Source: Dichetophora obliterata (taxonomy: Eukaryota > Arthropoda > Insecta > Diptera > Sciomyzidae). From it: a DNA stretch of 64,000 bases. The stretch covers positions 93,644,213 through 93,708,212 of the forward strand of contig OY986437.1 of assembly GCA_963920525.1 (NCBI GenBank), in the 5' to 3' direction. The notes under the pieces are model-generated. The model had not been told where the DNA came from. It saw only the letters and a program-made list of their open reading frames with translations, and did no database searches. Of the stretch, positions 45,555-56,809 are shown piece after piece (positions within the stretch are counted from its first letter, which is position 1; every line of letters starts with the position of its first letter). The position numbers and the translations under genes were made by a program.

Positions 45555-46015
45555 TAGGGTTTTCACAAGCTGTCGTATTGTTATAAGTCGTATTGCGTTT
45601 TCAATAAAAAAAAAACAACTGTGAACATACGCTAAGGGTTTATTTTGTTGTGTAACGTATTTATACAGCTGACTGAAGAAACATACAGATGACTGGAGAA
45701 AATTAGTTTTTTTAAATGCCTAAACAAAACGAGAAGACTGAAATAATAATAGCTTTGTGCGAAAAGTTTATACTTGATCTTGTTATGAATCAGAAAGCCA
45801 TGTCAAAACTTTCAATTTCTACTAATGAAATGTTCACTTAATAACAAATTCGTAACAAGACAGAACAGCACTGGTGAGATACGACAAACAGTATACATAC
45901 CAAACGCGAATGTATTGTCGTAAATTAATTTTATTTGGAAGGCAATAAAAAAAAATATACAACTGTCGTAAAAAAATACGACAATACCACAATACGACAG
46001 CTTGTGAAATCCCTA
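45555..46015. mobile_element. 461-bp MITE with 26-bp TIRs
   Basis: Ends TAGGGTTTTCACAAGCTGTC plus GTATTG (45555-45580) and complement (45990-46015), 25 of 26 matching. TA at both borders could be the target duplication or part of the ends. Internal CTGTCGTA words recur inverted. Confidence 0.8.
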
Positions 46016-47636
46016 ATTGATTAAATTTTATTTATATCGAACACCTACTTCAAAAGTAATCAACTCAAGACTTTTATATATTCAGGAGAAGCAAAAAACA
46101 ATTTTTTTCTTCAAGGGACTCCATACAAAACAAAGAAACAAAACTATTTTTTTTATTAAAGACTAAGAATATGTGTACAAAATTAAGACAGTCGATATAG
46201 ATGATCACTACGAACAGTTTTACACGAAAAGTAAAAATGTCGAAGTTTTGAATAGTGCCACTTTTGTAGAAAAATTTTGCTTTGTTGCTAGAAAAAAAAA
46301 TCTATTTCGTGCAATAGCTGTAGCTCAATTCAATTAAATTTTGTTAAGTCGAAAGCACTATAAAGAATTTTTCCTAAAATCTTTAGCTCAATACCTGCAG
46401 CACAACACTCTACAAAGCTGCTGGTTAACGAAATGAAAATATGCTCTAAAGCCTCTGGTCCAATGGGAATAACTGGAGATAATGTCATTAGGTCGGATAA
46501 AAAGCTTTAACGTTGTTGAGCTGCGAATATAATAGTTTGCCTTTGAAAGTCATTGATAAGGATGAAAAGCAGGTTGGCATGAGTGTCAGAATAGTAAAAA
46601 GTAAGCTGACAGAAGAGCAACGTAAACAATGTGAAAGGGTTATTAGTGCTGTTGCAAATAACGTTACATGCAATGGACGTTTCCCTTTAGTGTGCTGCTA
46701 ACCCAAATTCAGTAAGTTAAGAGTTATGAGATGCGTTTTGAATGTTTGCCAACATTGAAAATGAACCAGCCAAGCAGCTATGCTATGAACTGTTGTACAT
46801 ATATAGCTTGGTTTGGCTGCAAAATCATGTTACTATTATTCCTCATCATTGTTCTTTTTCATCATCAAGTCTTAATGTGGAGCTTTTTTTTTTTTGCTCT
46901 TTATTCAAAAACCTCAAAACAGAGCTTCAAAGTTCTTATTAAGATTAATATATTATTTGTTTTATTTTATCTATCTATATTGAACATTTTGTTCACTGTC
47001 TAAACCATGTAATAGAATCACCACTTTGGTCATTAATTGACTCCTTTGCTTCTGTGTTGCAGCATTTTGTCCTCCATTCTTTGAAATATCATACTTTAAT
47101 GCATCATTTGCGTTTGACTCGAAAACAAGGTCTTTATTTAGAAATTATGAGCTCTACTTATCTTCAATGTCAAAATAACACATTAGCAACGAGGTTACCC
47201 ACCAGCTGCATCATTTATGTGCTTTTGTTGAATGATTGAGTCATTGAAATCCGGAGCTCCTACTGCTTCTAGTCCGTCTATGTTCGTGGCAAGTCAGCGT
47301 GAAAATTTTAAGCATTCATCATAATACAAAATAAGTAAAGTCATGATTTAACAAATCACTTTAATTATTCTCAACACTGAGATTGCTTTGACGGCAGTAC
47401 TGAAGAAGGCGACATTTCATTCATGATAGCTCCTGTTTTTATTTATCTTAATAATGTTTTTTGGTTCATTGAAATAGATTTACTTTGGAGCTATAGTCGA
47501 AATGATGTACGAAAGTAATGGTTCATATGGCTTTCATAATTTTTTTGACTACAATTATACCAAAATATAAATGAAACGAGCAATGAAAAGTCGAAATGAC
47601 TTTTTCAACCGGATGAAGGCTAACAAACACCTCGTG
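46016..47636 (+). other. Coding-like scraps of unknown origin
   Basis: 46513-46698 reads VIDKDEKQVGMSVRIVKSKL, then TEEQRKQCERVISAVANNVT. 46742-46942 reads MFANIENEPAKQLCYELLYI, then YSLVWLQNHVTIIPHHCSF. 47054-47239 gives another frame. The charged, ordered composition suggests decayed coding DNA, probably transposon-derived. I recognise no family and see no joined gene. Confidence 0.25.
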
Positions 47637-47732
47637 CACGCTGAGAAAAAACATAGTTTCAACAACCATGTTTTAAGAGGATCATAGTATGATTAAGATT
47701 ATGATTGTTGCTAACATGTTTTTAAACATATA

Positions 47733-49013
47733 CACTCAGGTAAAAATAGCAACGTGAAATTAAATAATATCATGTTAATTTTATATTGCTCAATTTTTAA
47801 GAAATCATCTTTAAAATTACATTGAAATCCTCTTAATTAAGTATGGAAACATTTGATCTCCAATAAGAAGTGGAAAAACTTCAAAATAATGGTGATCCAC
47901 TATAGTAATTATGTTCTTTAAAGTGCATCCACTTCGAAATTAAGTTGAAAAATAACATGGTTTATATTGAAGTTGTCAGTAGTGAAAATGAAGTAGAAAA
48001 TATATATTTTAAAGTGGAAGAAACTTCATTTCGCAGTTGGATGCATATTTTTGTGTGTATGTGTTCAGCATAATTTCGTTGCAATCATTTTAATAACAGT
48101 TAAGCAAATAGTTATGTTTTTCGCTCTATCTTTCTTTCTATGAGCAACAATTATTTTATGCACGCTGTTTGACTTACTTGAAATAATTTCAATCTACTTA
48201 ACAAAATTGACAGAGGTGGTCAATGAATGTCGCTCAAGTTTGTGCGTGAAAATAGTAATAGTAAGTGAAAATAAGTGAAGATTAATAAAAATGGAAAATA
48301 TTCAATATATTAATGAATTTGTCCAAGTTCTTAACTTGGGCACAATACTTGTCAGCAGTGTGGATGTAGTTACAAATTTGGAAGAAGACGAGGAGAAATT
48401 CGCTAGTCTGCTTAAAGATTTTTAGTTGGAAAGGTAAAAACCAAATGAATAATGGTATAACTTATGTGAGAAATAAATTTTTATAACTAAATTTTTAAAA
48501 TCATAATTCTCTTATATAAATGTAATATATTGAATTATTATATAATTGTTTAAAAAATTTACCACATTTATTCTAATGTTTTAATAAAAGTACATTTTTA
48601 TAAAAACGTATTTTGTTTTATTTATTTGATTTTGTTTCACGGACCCTGTGAATAGTATGTATAGTATTTCATTTAAAGTGAAAATCACTTTGATTCATTA
48701 ATGCAAGGACCTGCAATCAAAGTAGAAAATACCTTACTTCAAAGTTATAACGCATTTAAAATAAATACGTTAGTATTCCAATTGAATATGCTTCCTCTTT
48801 GATTTAAATCTGAATCTACGTTAAGTTTAAGTCGAATACTTATCATTTCAAGGTGTATAATACTTTAGTTTCAAATGGAAACAACATAAAACTGAATATA
48901 CATATGTGTTTCCACTTTGAATTGAATATTTTCGTGTTTGGTGCCAAATCATTCCGAAAAATATTTGAATTGAAGTGGTTACTTTTGATTTTACGTTGCT
49001 TTTTAGCTCAGTG
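47733..49013. mobile_element. 1.28-kb TIR element, TA target, with a small coding exon
   Basis: Ends CACTCAGGTAAAAATAGCAA (47733) and the complement of CACTGAGCTAAAAAGCAACG (to 49013), with TA at both borders. It contains a 44-codon open stretch at 48291-48425 and repeated TCAAAGTGGAAAT-type words. Confidence 0.75.
48291..48425 (+). pseudogene. Short acidic exon-like ORF, 44 codons
   Basis: MENIQYINEFVQVLNLGTIL is followed by an acidic part, NLEEDEEKFASLLKDF, then TAG. The frame continues for three codons to a good splice donor (GGAAAG|GTAAAAACC), suggesting the TAG is a lesion in an old first exon. No second exon was found before the right end of the 1.28-kb TIR element. No family recognised; the Leu pattern is compatible with a small helical domain. 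Confidence 0.35.
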
Positions 49014-49239
49014 TAATATTTCTTTGATCATGATAAAATGATTACAACAACCATATTTAGTAAAGGAACTTTTTTGTAGGAACCAAAATATTATTGAAAC
49101 AATCATTATTCTCTTATTGGGTCGAAAAAAAATGATTGCAAAAACTGTATTATAAATTTATTTTTAGAATCCAGAATATTATTGAAACAATAATTTTATT
49201 TTTTTTTTTTATTTTCATGCACTCCGATTTCAACAGCTA

Positions 49240-50439
49240 CAGTTTTTTATAGAGTGATATAAGTTTAAATCATAATAAAACATAGTAATATATTTTTAAT
49301 ATCAATGGAACGAACTTTATTGCATAGAAAATTTTATGACATTAATGCTTAAATATGATTTCGGCTATGTGGTTGCCACGGCTGGCACGTACAAGTCGCA
49401 ATATGGAACACTAATTTTCACAAACTTTTCGCAACATTTGCGGCCGTATCTCGCCGATAACTCTTCGAATGTTGATTTCCAGGTGTTCAATTGTTCGTGG
49501 TTTGTCAACGTAGATAAGTGACTTTACATAATCCCAAAGAAAATAATCCAATGGGGTTAAATCACACGATCTTGGGGGCCAACTAATTGGGCCATTTCGT
49601 GAAATATATTTTTTCGTCAAAAGTTTCCTTGAGTATATCCATTCTATCGCCCGCTGTGTGGCATGTGGCTCCGTCCTGTTGGAACCACATATCAGCAAGA
49701 TTAATGTCAGCTAATTGAGGTACGAAAAAACTTCGAATCATGTTCCTATACCGTTCACCATTGACAGTAACACTCTGACCATCATCGTTTTTGAAGACAT
49801 ATGGGCCAATGACTTCGCCAGCCCATAAAGCGCACCAAACAGTATTTTTCTGTGGATGTAATAGTGTTTCGACAAAAGCTTGTGGATTCTCCTCACTCCA
49901 AATATGACAATTCTGTTTATTTGCAACAAGTTAATAAGTTAATATTTGACAAGTTGAATCTTGAAAGATTTTATGCCAAGATCTTTTCGTAAAATAAAGT
50001 GGAAGGACATTTCCATAAAGTGGAAGGACACAACCCCAGTTGCTGAGAACGGCGACGAACTGATTGATTAGGATAATCTTCAATGCTTTCCTGTACAACG
50101 GCTACAGATTCTTCAGTGCGCACTGTTCGGCATCTCACGGGATGCACATTATCAATAACAGTAAATGTGGTCCGAAAACGATCTATTGTTCTCCGAATTA
50201 GCAGCTCTGAAAGACGATTATGTACGCCATAAAATGGACGAAGTGCACGATAAGTTTGACGAACAGAACCATTATTTTGATTAAAAATTTCCACAATTTG
50301 CACGCGTTGCTCTGGTGTAAGTCGATCTATAATAAAATGTCAAAGTAAACTAAATAAAATGCATTAATCAGCTGTTAAATGGGTGGTCAAATAAAGCAAT
50401 GATTCCAACTCAAAGTTGTATCACTCTATAAAAACACCC
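49240..50439 (-). mobile_element. 1.2-kb Tc1/mariner-type element, TA target
   Basis: The ends share TTTTTATAGAGTGATA (left from 49240; right as complement to 50439), with TA directly outside at 49238-49239 and 50440-50441. It carries a minus-strand transposase remnant. Inserted in the 47637-50634 element. Confidence 0.85.
49411..50340 (-). pseudogene. Mariner-superfamily transposase with DUF4817-like HTH, deleted
   Basis: The N-terminal helix-turn-helix part (about 50340-49985) reads LTPEQRVQIVEIFNQNNGSV, RALRPFYGVHNR, RTEESVAVVQESIEDYPNQS and SQQLGLCPSTLW. The catalytic part reads NKQNCHIWSEENPQAFVETL, TVWCALWAGEVIGPYVF, VTVNGERYRNMI, MWFQQDGATCHTAGDRMDIL and, in another frame, NGPISWPPRSCDLTPLDYFL. 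Second and third catalytic Asp blocks are visible (FQQD and DLTPLD). The stretch that should hold the first Asp, between KSFKIQLV and NKQNCHIW, is missing. A 20-bp duplication (two copies of CCATAAAGTGGAAGGAC, near 50000-50030) and a later frameshift also break it. About 300 residues remain of an estimated 350. Confidence 0.85.
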
Positions 50440-51219
50440 TACTAGTAAAAACTAGTATGTTGACTATTTCAATGATGTTATGATTTCAACTATAATGTTA
50501 TTTTTGGTACCACTATAAGTAATTAATGACTTTATTATGGCAAAAAATTGTGTTCGCAGAAATAGTACAATATGTATAGTAAAAAAATTTTTTTTTGCAG
50601 TAATCATGTCTCAACCATGTCTCTTCTCTGCGTGTGGTGCCTGAAGAACGAATCTTCTGTCATTGCTTTTAATTAGAATTTATGGCAAAAGATGGAGACT
50701 CACATCTTAGAGGAACACTCATCCATGTGAAAATAGTCAATATCGTTATGATTATATGATCATATTCACAACAGTTTCTGTTGATAACACGCATACCTTG
50801 TAGACATTTCATGAGTAACACTCATACATGAGTTGACAGATATACATAAAAGCGATTATGTGATGTTCCAGACAAAAACAATTAACAACCTCAGGACTTC
50901 AATACTTTTGGATTTAAGTGTTTGAGTGCATGTGTGAGATTATTGAAAATATCCCAATGATGGAAAATTGAAAACATATTCCTTTTTGCGGCAGAGAGAC
51001 ACACACTAATCTACTTATTACAATAGACACCTAAAAAAGGTATTTAGGTGTCATTATATAAGCTCACACTCATGCAGACAATAGTTTTGGAATAGTGCAC
51101 AGTTTCCCATACACAAATTGAAATAATTTAGAATGAGCCAAGAGAATGAAACAAGCTTGGAATACTTGTTCCATTGTGTCTTCAGCTAGATGAAGCAGGC
51201 ACAAGACATTATAAGTAAA

Positions 51220-51290
51220 CTAGCAAATTTCCGCGGCTTTGGTCACGATACGTTAACGATATTTTTATATATTTTTGTTGTAACAGTGAG
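51220..51290 (-). mobile_element. Possible Helitron 3' terminus
   Basis: CTAGCAAATTTCCGCGGCTT preceded by a host A is the complement of a Helitron-type end (GCGG..TTGCTAG before T). It belongs to a different family from 13165/53745. The 5' end was not found. Confidence 0.4.
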
Positions 51291-51889
51291 TAACACAAAT
51301 AAAAGCGATAGATGTTTTTTGAAAAATGTTAAATATTTTTTGCTACTATAGAAAATTCATGCCGGCCTACACGGTTAGAAATCTTGGAATAAATTTTAAT
51401 ACAAGCAAAGTATTAAAAAGATTTTTTTACAAAAAGTATCAAATAAAATACTCAATTGACTATAAAACTTTTAAATATATTCGTTTTATATTTTAATACA
51501 GTTCAAATATTATAACGATGTGTTTATAAGAAAAGTTATTTACTTAAATGACAGTCTCTCTCTCTCTTAAACGGAAATAAAAAATTAGAAATAAAAGTTC
51601 AATCGTAAAAATCAATTTTAATTTTTATCCTAACGTTGGAATTTTTTATGTAATGCATACATATGTAAATATTACTGAAATGTGAAACAACTAAAATTTT
51701 GCTATACTAAATATAATAAAAACAATTATGACAAATAGCATGACACAAAGAAAATGTTGTAGGATTAGCCCATCCTAGAATAAGCAATATTTAACTGGCT
51801 ACAAAATTTAATAAAACTGATGATATAGTATATGTTTATTAAAATAATTTTTGAATCGACAACTTAAAACCTAATGTAGACGGCCTCAG

Positions 51890-51995
51890 TAGTACAATTA
51901 GTAGTGCGATTGACTGCCATGCAAAGGCACGCAGGGGATACATATTCTGTATAAGTCTTAGTCCTAGGATTCTTACTCTCTATTCTATTTTAATT
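51890..51995 (+). repeat. Possible degenerate tRNA-derived SINE
   Basis: CAGTAGTACAATTAGTAGTG could be an A box region and GGGGATACATATTC a damaged B box; an A-rich stretch follows near 51999-52010. Weak. Confidence 0.3.
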
Positions 51996-52607
51996 TATAA
52001 AAAAAAATTAAAATAGCAATCAGTTTATAATATTGTAGTCGTATTGTGGGAATTTTACAAAACTTGAATTGGCTCAAGCAAAACCATAGCGCGGGCCTGT
52101 CATTTATGTAGAATAAAACGAATAGCAAAACTTGAATGTAGATCCAACTCACATCTAAGTTACTCATGGCGCTTAAATCCTTGGGTTCACAACGATCGCA
52201 AAAAAGTCTGATGTCAAAAAATGTTTGCGTTGACTCCTGTAGTGACCTACAACGAGACATTCCCCAGAATATTGTCTTTCTACTAGTGGCCAAGTGCTGA
52301 CAATGAAAGTTGATCCACCGCAACAACAAAGCGAGCGATCAACATTCATTGCATTGCGGCGCTTTTATATGAATTCAATGCCAAGGCCAGCAAATAAATT
52401 AAAGTAAAACAAATAATACAATAAAGTGAGCACTTACCTACCGCAACAAGAACTGGGTGATCAGTTTTCATTTTATATAAAGACAATAAAATAAAGCCAT
52501 CAATTTACTTCTGTGCGGCCAGCGTCAAATGCTGACAAAGCAAAAACCAGAGGTATATTAATTTTAATATTTTATTGTTGTAATTAGCGCTAATAAGAAT
52601 AATTTCA

Positions 52608-55600
52608 CCCTCCGTTACTAGAGCTATTCGGAGTAACGTCATTACTAACCTGGGTGTAATCCACCCATAAATTTTAACTCATTAATTTGTTAAAAAGAAC
52701 GCTAAAACATTAAAACGGTTCTGCTTTTATTAATTTCGTATATTTTATTATTCTATTAAACATAAAATTGGTCCAGTTTAATTAATATTTATTTTTAATA
52801 AAAATATACCAAAATAACGTTAATTTGAGAACTAAAAAAAAAAATATCATAATGGTTTGAATAATTTCACATTCCGAGGTCAAATTATTTGCCACGTTCT
52901 TTGAGAGGGCCAATTTGAAAAGCTAAAAGATGTATGAAAAAAAAATATCTATAAAATTTTTTTTTGCAATTAAAATTTTTTAAAATAATGACCTCTAATT
53001 ATTCGTTATAATTGAAACATTAGCCTCATAATGGCACAGCAGTGCAAGGATTGTAAATGAGCGGCTAGCACATATAATAAATGTCGATTATGCAAAACTT
53101 AGTAACATAGTAAAAATAAAACAATCAATGGAATTCTTGGTCAAAGAATTATTCAATTTCACATTTGTTTTGCCAAATCGTCAAATGTATTGCAGAATAC
53201 GCTGAAATCAAAATTAAATAGAACTTCTATGTTTATCTATTTAAAGATGCATTTCTGTTTTTATCTGAGCATTGCGCATAATTAGATACACGTAAATCCC
53301 TTTAAACAGATTTCTATGTTACACTTGTTAAGCCATGTCTCATTGGACCATTAGAAAAGTAATTGAATGATGCAATAATTGCATATTATGAAAAAAACCC
53401 TGTTCAAATGTTCAAATTTTTTCTCAAATGGCTAGTAAAATACAAAAGAACAATATTGAATGTTCCGTTAAAATTACAACGAGAAATTCGACCATTTTCA
53501 CTGGGCTAAATCTGAATTCACAGTGTTGAGAAAGACGAGATGAGATCTTGAAAGCACAAACACGTCCGCATTCTTAAACATTTTTTTCTATTGATTTATA
53601 TAACGTAATGAAATCGTCGAAGCTGTTTAAGTTGAGCAAATGTTTGAATCTTTAATTTGAATTTCCTGTGCTGCTCAGGAGAGGTTTTTTATTTAAAACC
53701 TTTTTTATTTTACTTGAAAAAACATATCACACGTTTATAGTAAACTAGCTGAACCCGGTGTGCTTCGCTGCCCCCCTCGTATAAAATAAAATTAAAAGTA
53801 TTTATATATTTACAAAAATTTATTTATTTAATTTAATTATTGCAATGCTTCGCCTCTTTTTTTGTTGTAAACCAATTAGAATTCAGCACTGAATCGCATG
53901 TAATTTGCTTCATGCTCCCCCTATTTATTTTTAGACCAATCAAAAAGCAGCAATTACACAATTATCTGTTTCGCAGTCAGTTGTGGGAGAATGAGAATGG
54001 GGTTATCCTACTCTCTATTTTAATTAACACGTATTATAAAATCAGCTGTTTTGAAGACAGTGGTGGAAGAGAGAGAATGGGGCTACCCCACTATTTTAAT
54101 TAATATGTATTTTAAATTTGTGGTAAAGCCGTTAATAAACGTAGTAAAAAAGTAGGTGCAGAAGTGTGCATGGTCGAAAAATATTATCATATAATAACTA
54201 TTCCTGAGTCAAAGCTGAACGCTGTGAAAATTTAAGATCGGTTATCAGGTCCAGCCTCCAATATATCGCAAACAAAGGGGCGTGCTCCGCCCACTTTTCT
54301 TTTGGTACCAATACCAATATAGCAAATACTGCCGCCGTTGGTCAAAAAATGTCCAAGATATGACGATTTTAAATTTTTGGTTATATGGGCGAGGCCACGC
54401 CCCTTCGTCCACTCACAACTTTATATAGTCAAGAATTTATTATTTCGTAAGAATATCCTATTGTGAAAATTTAATGACGATCGGTCCAGTAGTTAAGACT
54501 ATATTGCGATTTTTAATTTTCCTAAAAAGGGGCGTGGTCCCACCCACTTTTCTCCTGGTACGTATTCCTAATTATGCCAATACCATATGTACCAAATAGC
54601 ATCAACGTAGGTCAAAAAATGCCTAAAATATGGCGATTTAAATTTGTGGGTTATATGGGCAGTGCCACGCCCCTTTGTCCAATAAAGAGTCATAGTAAAT
54701 GTCTCATTGTTCCAGAGTCATAGTAAAATGCTATGATAGTTTCAGGAAGATCGGTCCAAGGGTTTGGCCTCCTATAAAGCACAAACAAACAGACAGACAG
54801 ACATTCATTTTTATATATATATATATAGAAAGCAGATTAGTTATAATTAAAGTGAAATGGGGCAAAAAAGGGGGATTTGGTTATAAAAAATTCTATGGCT
54901 ACCTTACCTGTAGATAAAAAGTATATAAAACTTTAGGTAAATACATATTACAAAAAAGTATTTTGTATAGCAAACATTGTTAGTGGTATAAGTAAGTATC
55001 TGAATTAAAAAAAGGGGCGGTGAAGTGGGCGTGGTTCATAGTAATATGGCGATGGTAACAGTATTAAGAGCAATATACTACCAAAAAAAAAAACCGTTGG
55101 AAGGAACAAATTTGTACAGAGAACAAAAAGTTTAAAACTTAAATTTGGCGTGAAAAGGGGCGTGAAAGGGGGCCACGTAAGAAATGTTTATTTCTACCTC
55201 GCCTGGAGTATAATGTGTATTCAATTTGAAGAAAATCTGTTAAAAACTATATGGGAGCAATTACATAATTTACAAAAAAGTACCCTATTAATCATGCCAG
55301 AGTCCCAGTTAAATGCTGTGAAAATTTCAGGAAGATCAGTCCAGAGGTTTGGTCTCCTATAAGGTACAAACAAACAAACAAATAAACAAACACACTTTCC
55401 ATTTTATATATATAGATAATATAACATGATTACAAACGTGGGTGTAAACCACCCAGACACTTTCTGAAATGAGTAAAATTTAGAGATAACAGTTTAGTTT
55501 AGTTTAACAGTACTAAATTTTGTTTTAAAATATAGCAAAATATACAAAAAGATATTACATTTGATATAATGTTCGTACCATTAATCGATCAATAAATTTT

Positions 55601-55653
55601 TTCTATATTTCATTACTTATGGGTGTAATCCACCCTGCGTTAGTAACGGAGGG
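52608..55653. mobile_element. piggyBac-like element carrying a Helitron
   Basis: Perfect 13-bp inverted ends CCCTCCGTTACTA (52608-52620; complement 55641-55653), starting CCC as piggyBac elements do. Flanks are TTCA on the left and TTAA on the right (one change from a TTAA duplication). Subterminal palindromes GGGTGTAATCCACCC occur near both ends, with GGGTGTAAACCACCC at 55441. No transposase is seen; 53745-55416 is a Helitron inserted within. Confidence 0.7.
53745..55416 (-). mobile_element. Non-autonomous Helitron, copy 2 (uninterrupted)
   Basis: 1672 bp on the minus strand, starting TCTATATATATAAAATGG (55416 downward) and ending GGGTTCAGCTAG at 53745, between host A and T. The inner second 5' end is near 54830. 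Same family and layout as 13165-15915 but without the hAT, so it shows the original hAT target. The ORFs 53840-54103, 54699-54917 and 55150-55362 are readings of this non-coding element. Confidence 0.92.
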
Positions 55654-55974
55654 TTAAATAATAATTTATCTTTGGGCAATATGACCCAATTACATATTTT
55701 GTACATGTTTGTTCGTTTGTTTAGCCCAAGTTGACATTATTAAATAAGTATGTAGGAATGTATATCTAAAGTAAGAACGAATGTTAACGTATTTTAAAAT
55801 AATGATTGCATCATAGGAACTTAGTAATGATGTTAAGCTAAACTGAATTATTGCGCAAGAGGCGGAAGGCAAAATTACACAATCGTTGATTTATCAATAA
55901 GTAGAGTTAAGAATGTAAAAATTAAGAAGAAGAAGCGCGGCCAGATATATGACAAATATCTCGTCCCTGCTAAA

Positions 55975-56418
55975 GGCGAATTTACACGATTCACTATCAT
56001 CGTTCACTTTGGATGAATCATCTGATTTGTAAAATGTAAATTGAGTTTCATCTTTAAAATGAAGATGATTGTCATCCACATTGAACAGTGAAAGAAGTAG
56101 AAGGTCTTCCTACTTTTGATGAAAGTGAAAGCAAACCGAACTGATGTGTCATTCGTACTAAAACACAATTGAAAGGTGTTAACATAATTTCAGAAGAAAG
56201 TTTATATATTTTTTATTTAATTGCTGAATAGCTTTTATTTATTTAATTTTTTTAAACGTCAATAAAATTAATTAGCCAACGAATATATTTTGACATTCAA
56301 CACCGAATTGTCCATCAAATTTAAAATTTACACTTTGAATAATGTAAATTAAAAATTGATTCACTGTCATCGTTCAACGTTCACTATCATCGTTTTGAGT
56401 GAAATGTGTAAATTCGCC
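55975..56418. mobile_element. 444-bp MITE (GGCGAATTTACAC ends), TTAA-type flanks
   Basis: Ends GGCGAATTTACACGATTCAC (55975) and the complement of GGCGAATTTACACATTTCAC (to 56418). Flanks are TAAA and TTAA. TCACTATCATCGTTC is present at both ends. A partial copy lies at 27618-27866. Confidence 0.8.
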
Positions 56419-56660
56419 TTAAGATAAAGAGTCAGTCAGTCATTGAATCAGTCAGCATGTTTGCTGTCGAAAAGGTAACAGTACACAGTGTCTTTCAATT
56501 GATTAGTTCAGTCGTTGGATTTTGGATTGAGGTTCTTACAGTCTGCTGTTCAGAGGCGCACAAGGCCAAGACTCCTGGAGGTTTGAACCAGCAGGAAATC
56601 AAAGGATTAAGTGAGTAAGCACTAACAAACCTTTTTCAGTTCCTCATAATTTCCAGCAGT

Positions 56661-56806
56661 TATAATAGGTTCAAGTGCCTATTATAGCAATGCTGCAACT
56701 AGTTCAAGTGCTTGTTGCAACACGAGAACAGTTAAGACAACTGCGGCTACAATAGGTTCAAGTGCCTAGTGTAGCAGGATTGTAACAAGTCCAAGTGCTT
56801 GTCGCA
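56661..56806 (+). repeat. Four hairpins sharing one 8-nt loop
   Basis: Two direct units of 59 bp, 87 bp apart (56661-56719 and 56748-56806). Each has two hairpins 7 nt apart. Stems and loops are: TATAATAGG-TTCAAGTG-CCTATTATA; TGCAACTAG-TTCAAGTG-CTTGTTGCA; TACAATAGG-TTCAAGTG-CCTAGTGTA (extended by GC/GC outside); TGTAACAAG-TCCAAGTG-CTTGTCGCA. Stem bases differ while pairing is mostly kept; the loop is nearly constant. Function unknown; see findings. Confidence 0.85.
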
Positions 56807-56809
56807 ACA

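Larger units (their letters stand above)
47637..50634. mobile_element. Outer TIR element holding two nested transposons
   Basis: Left end CACGCTGAGAAAAAACATAG and right end the complement of CACGCAGAGAAGAGACATGG (16 of 20). Its own DNA is 47637-47730, about 49016-49237 and 50442-50634; the rest is the two insertions listed separately. The middle part has AATATTATTGAAACAAT twice. Target duplication not resolved. Confidence 0.6.
50635..52607. other. Mostly no gene; small repeats
   Basis: A hairpin ACACCTAAAAAAGG/TATTTAGGTGT lies at about 51026-51053. The ORF 51985-52329 (minus) has no domain that I recognise. Helitron-like and SINE-like fragments are listed separately. Confidence 0.3.
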
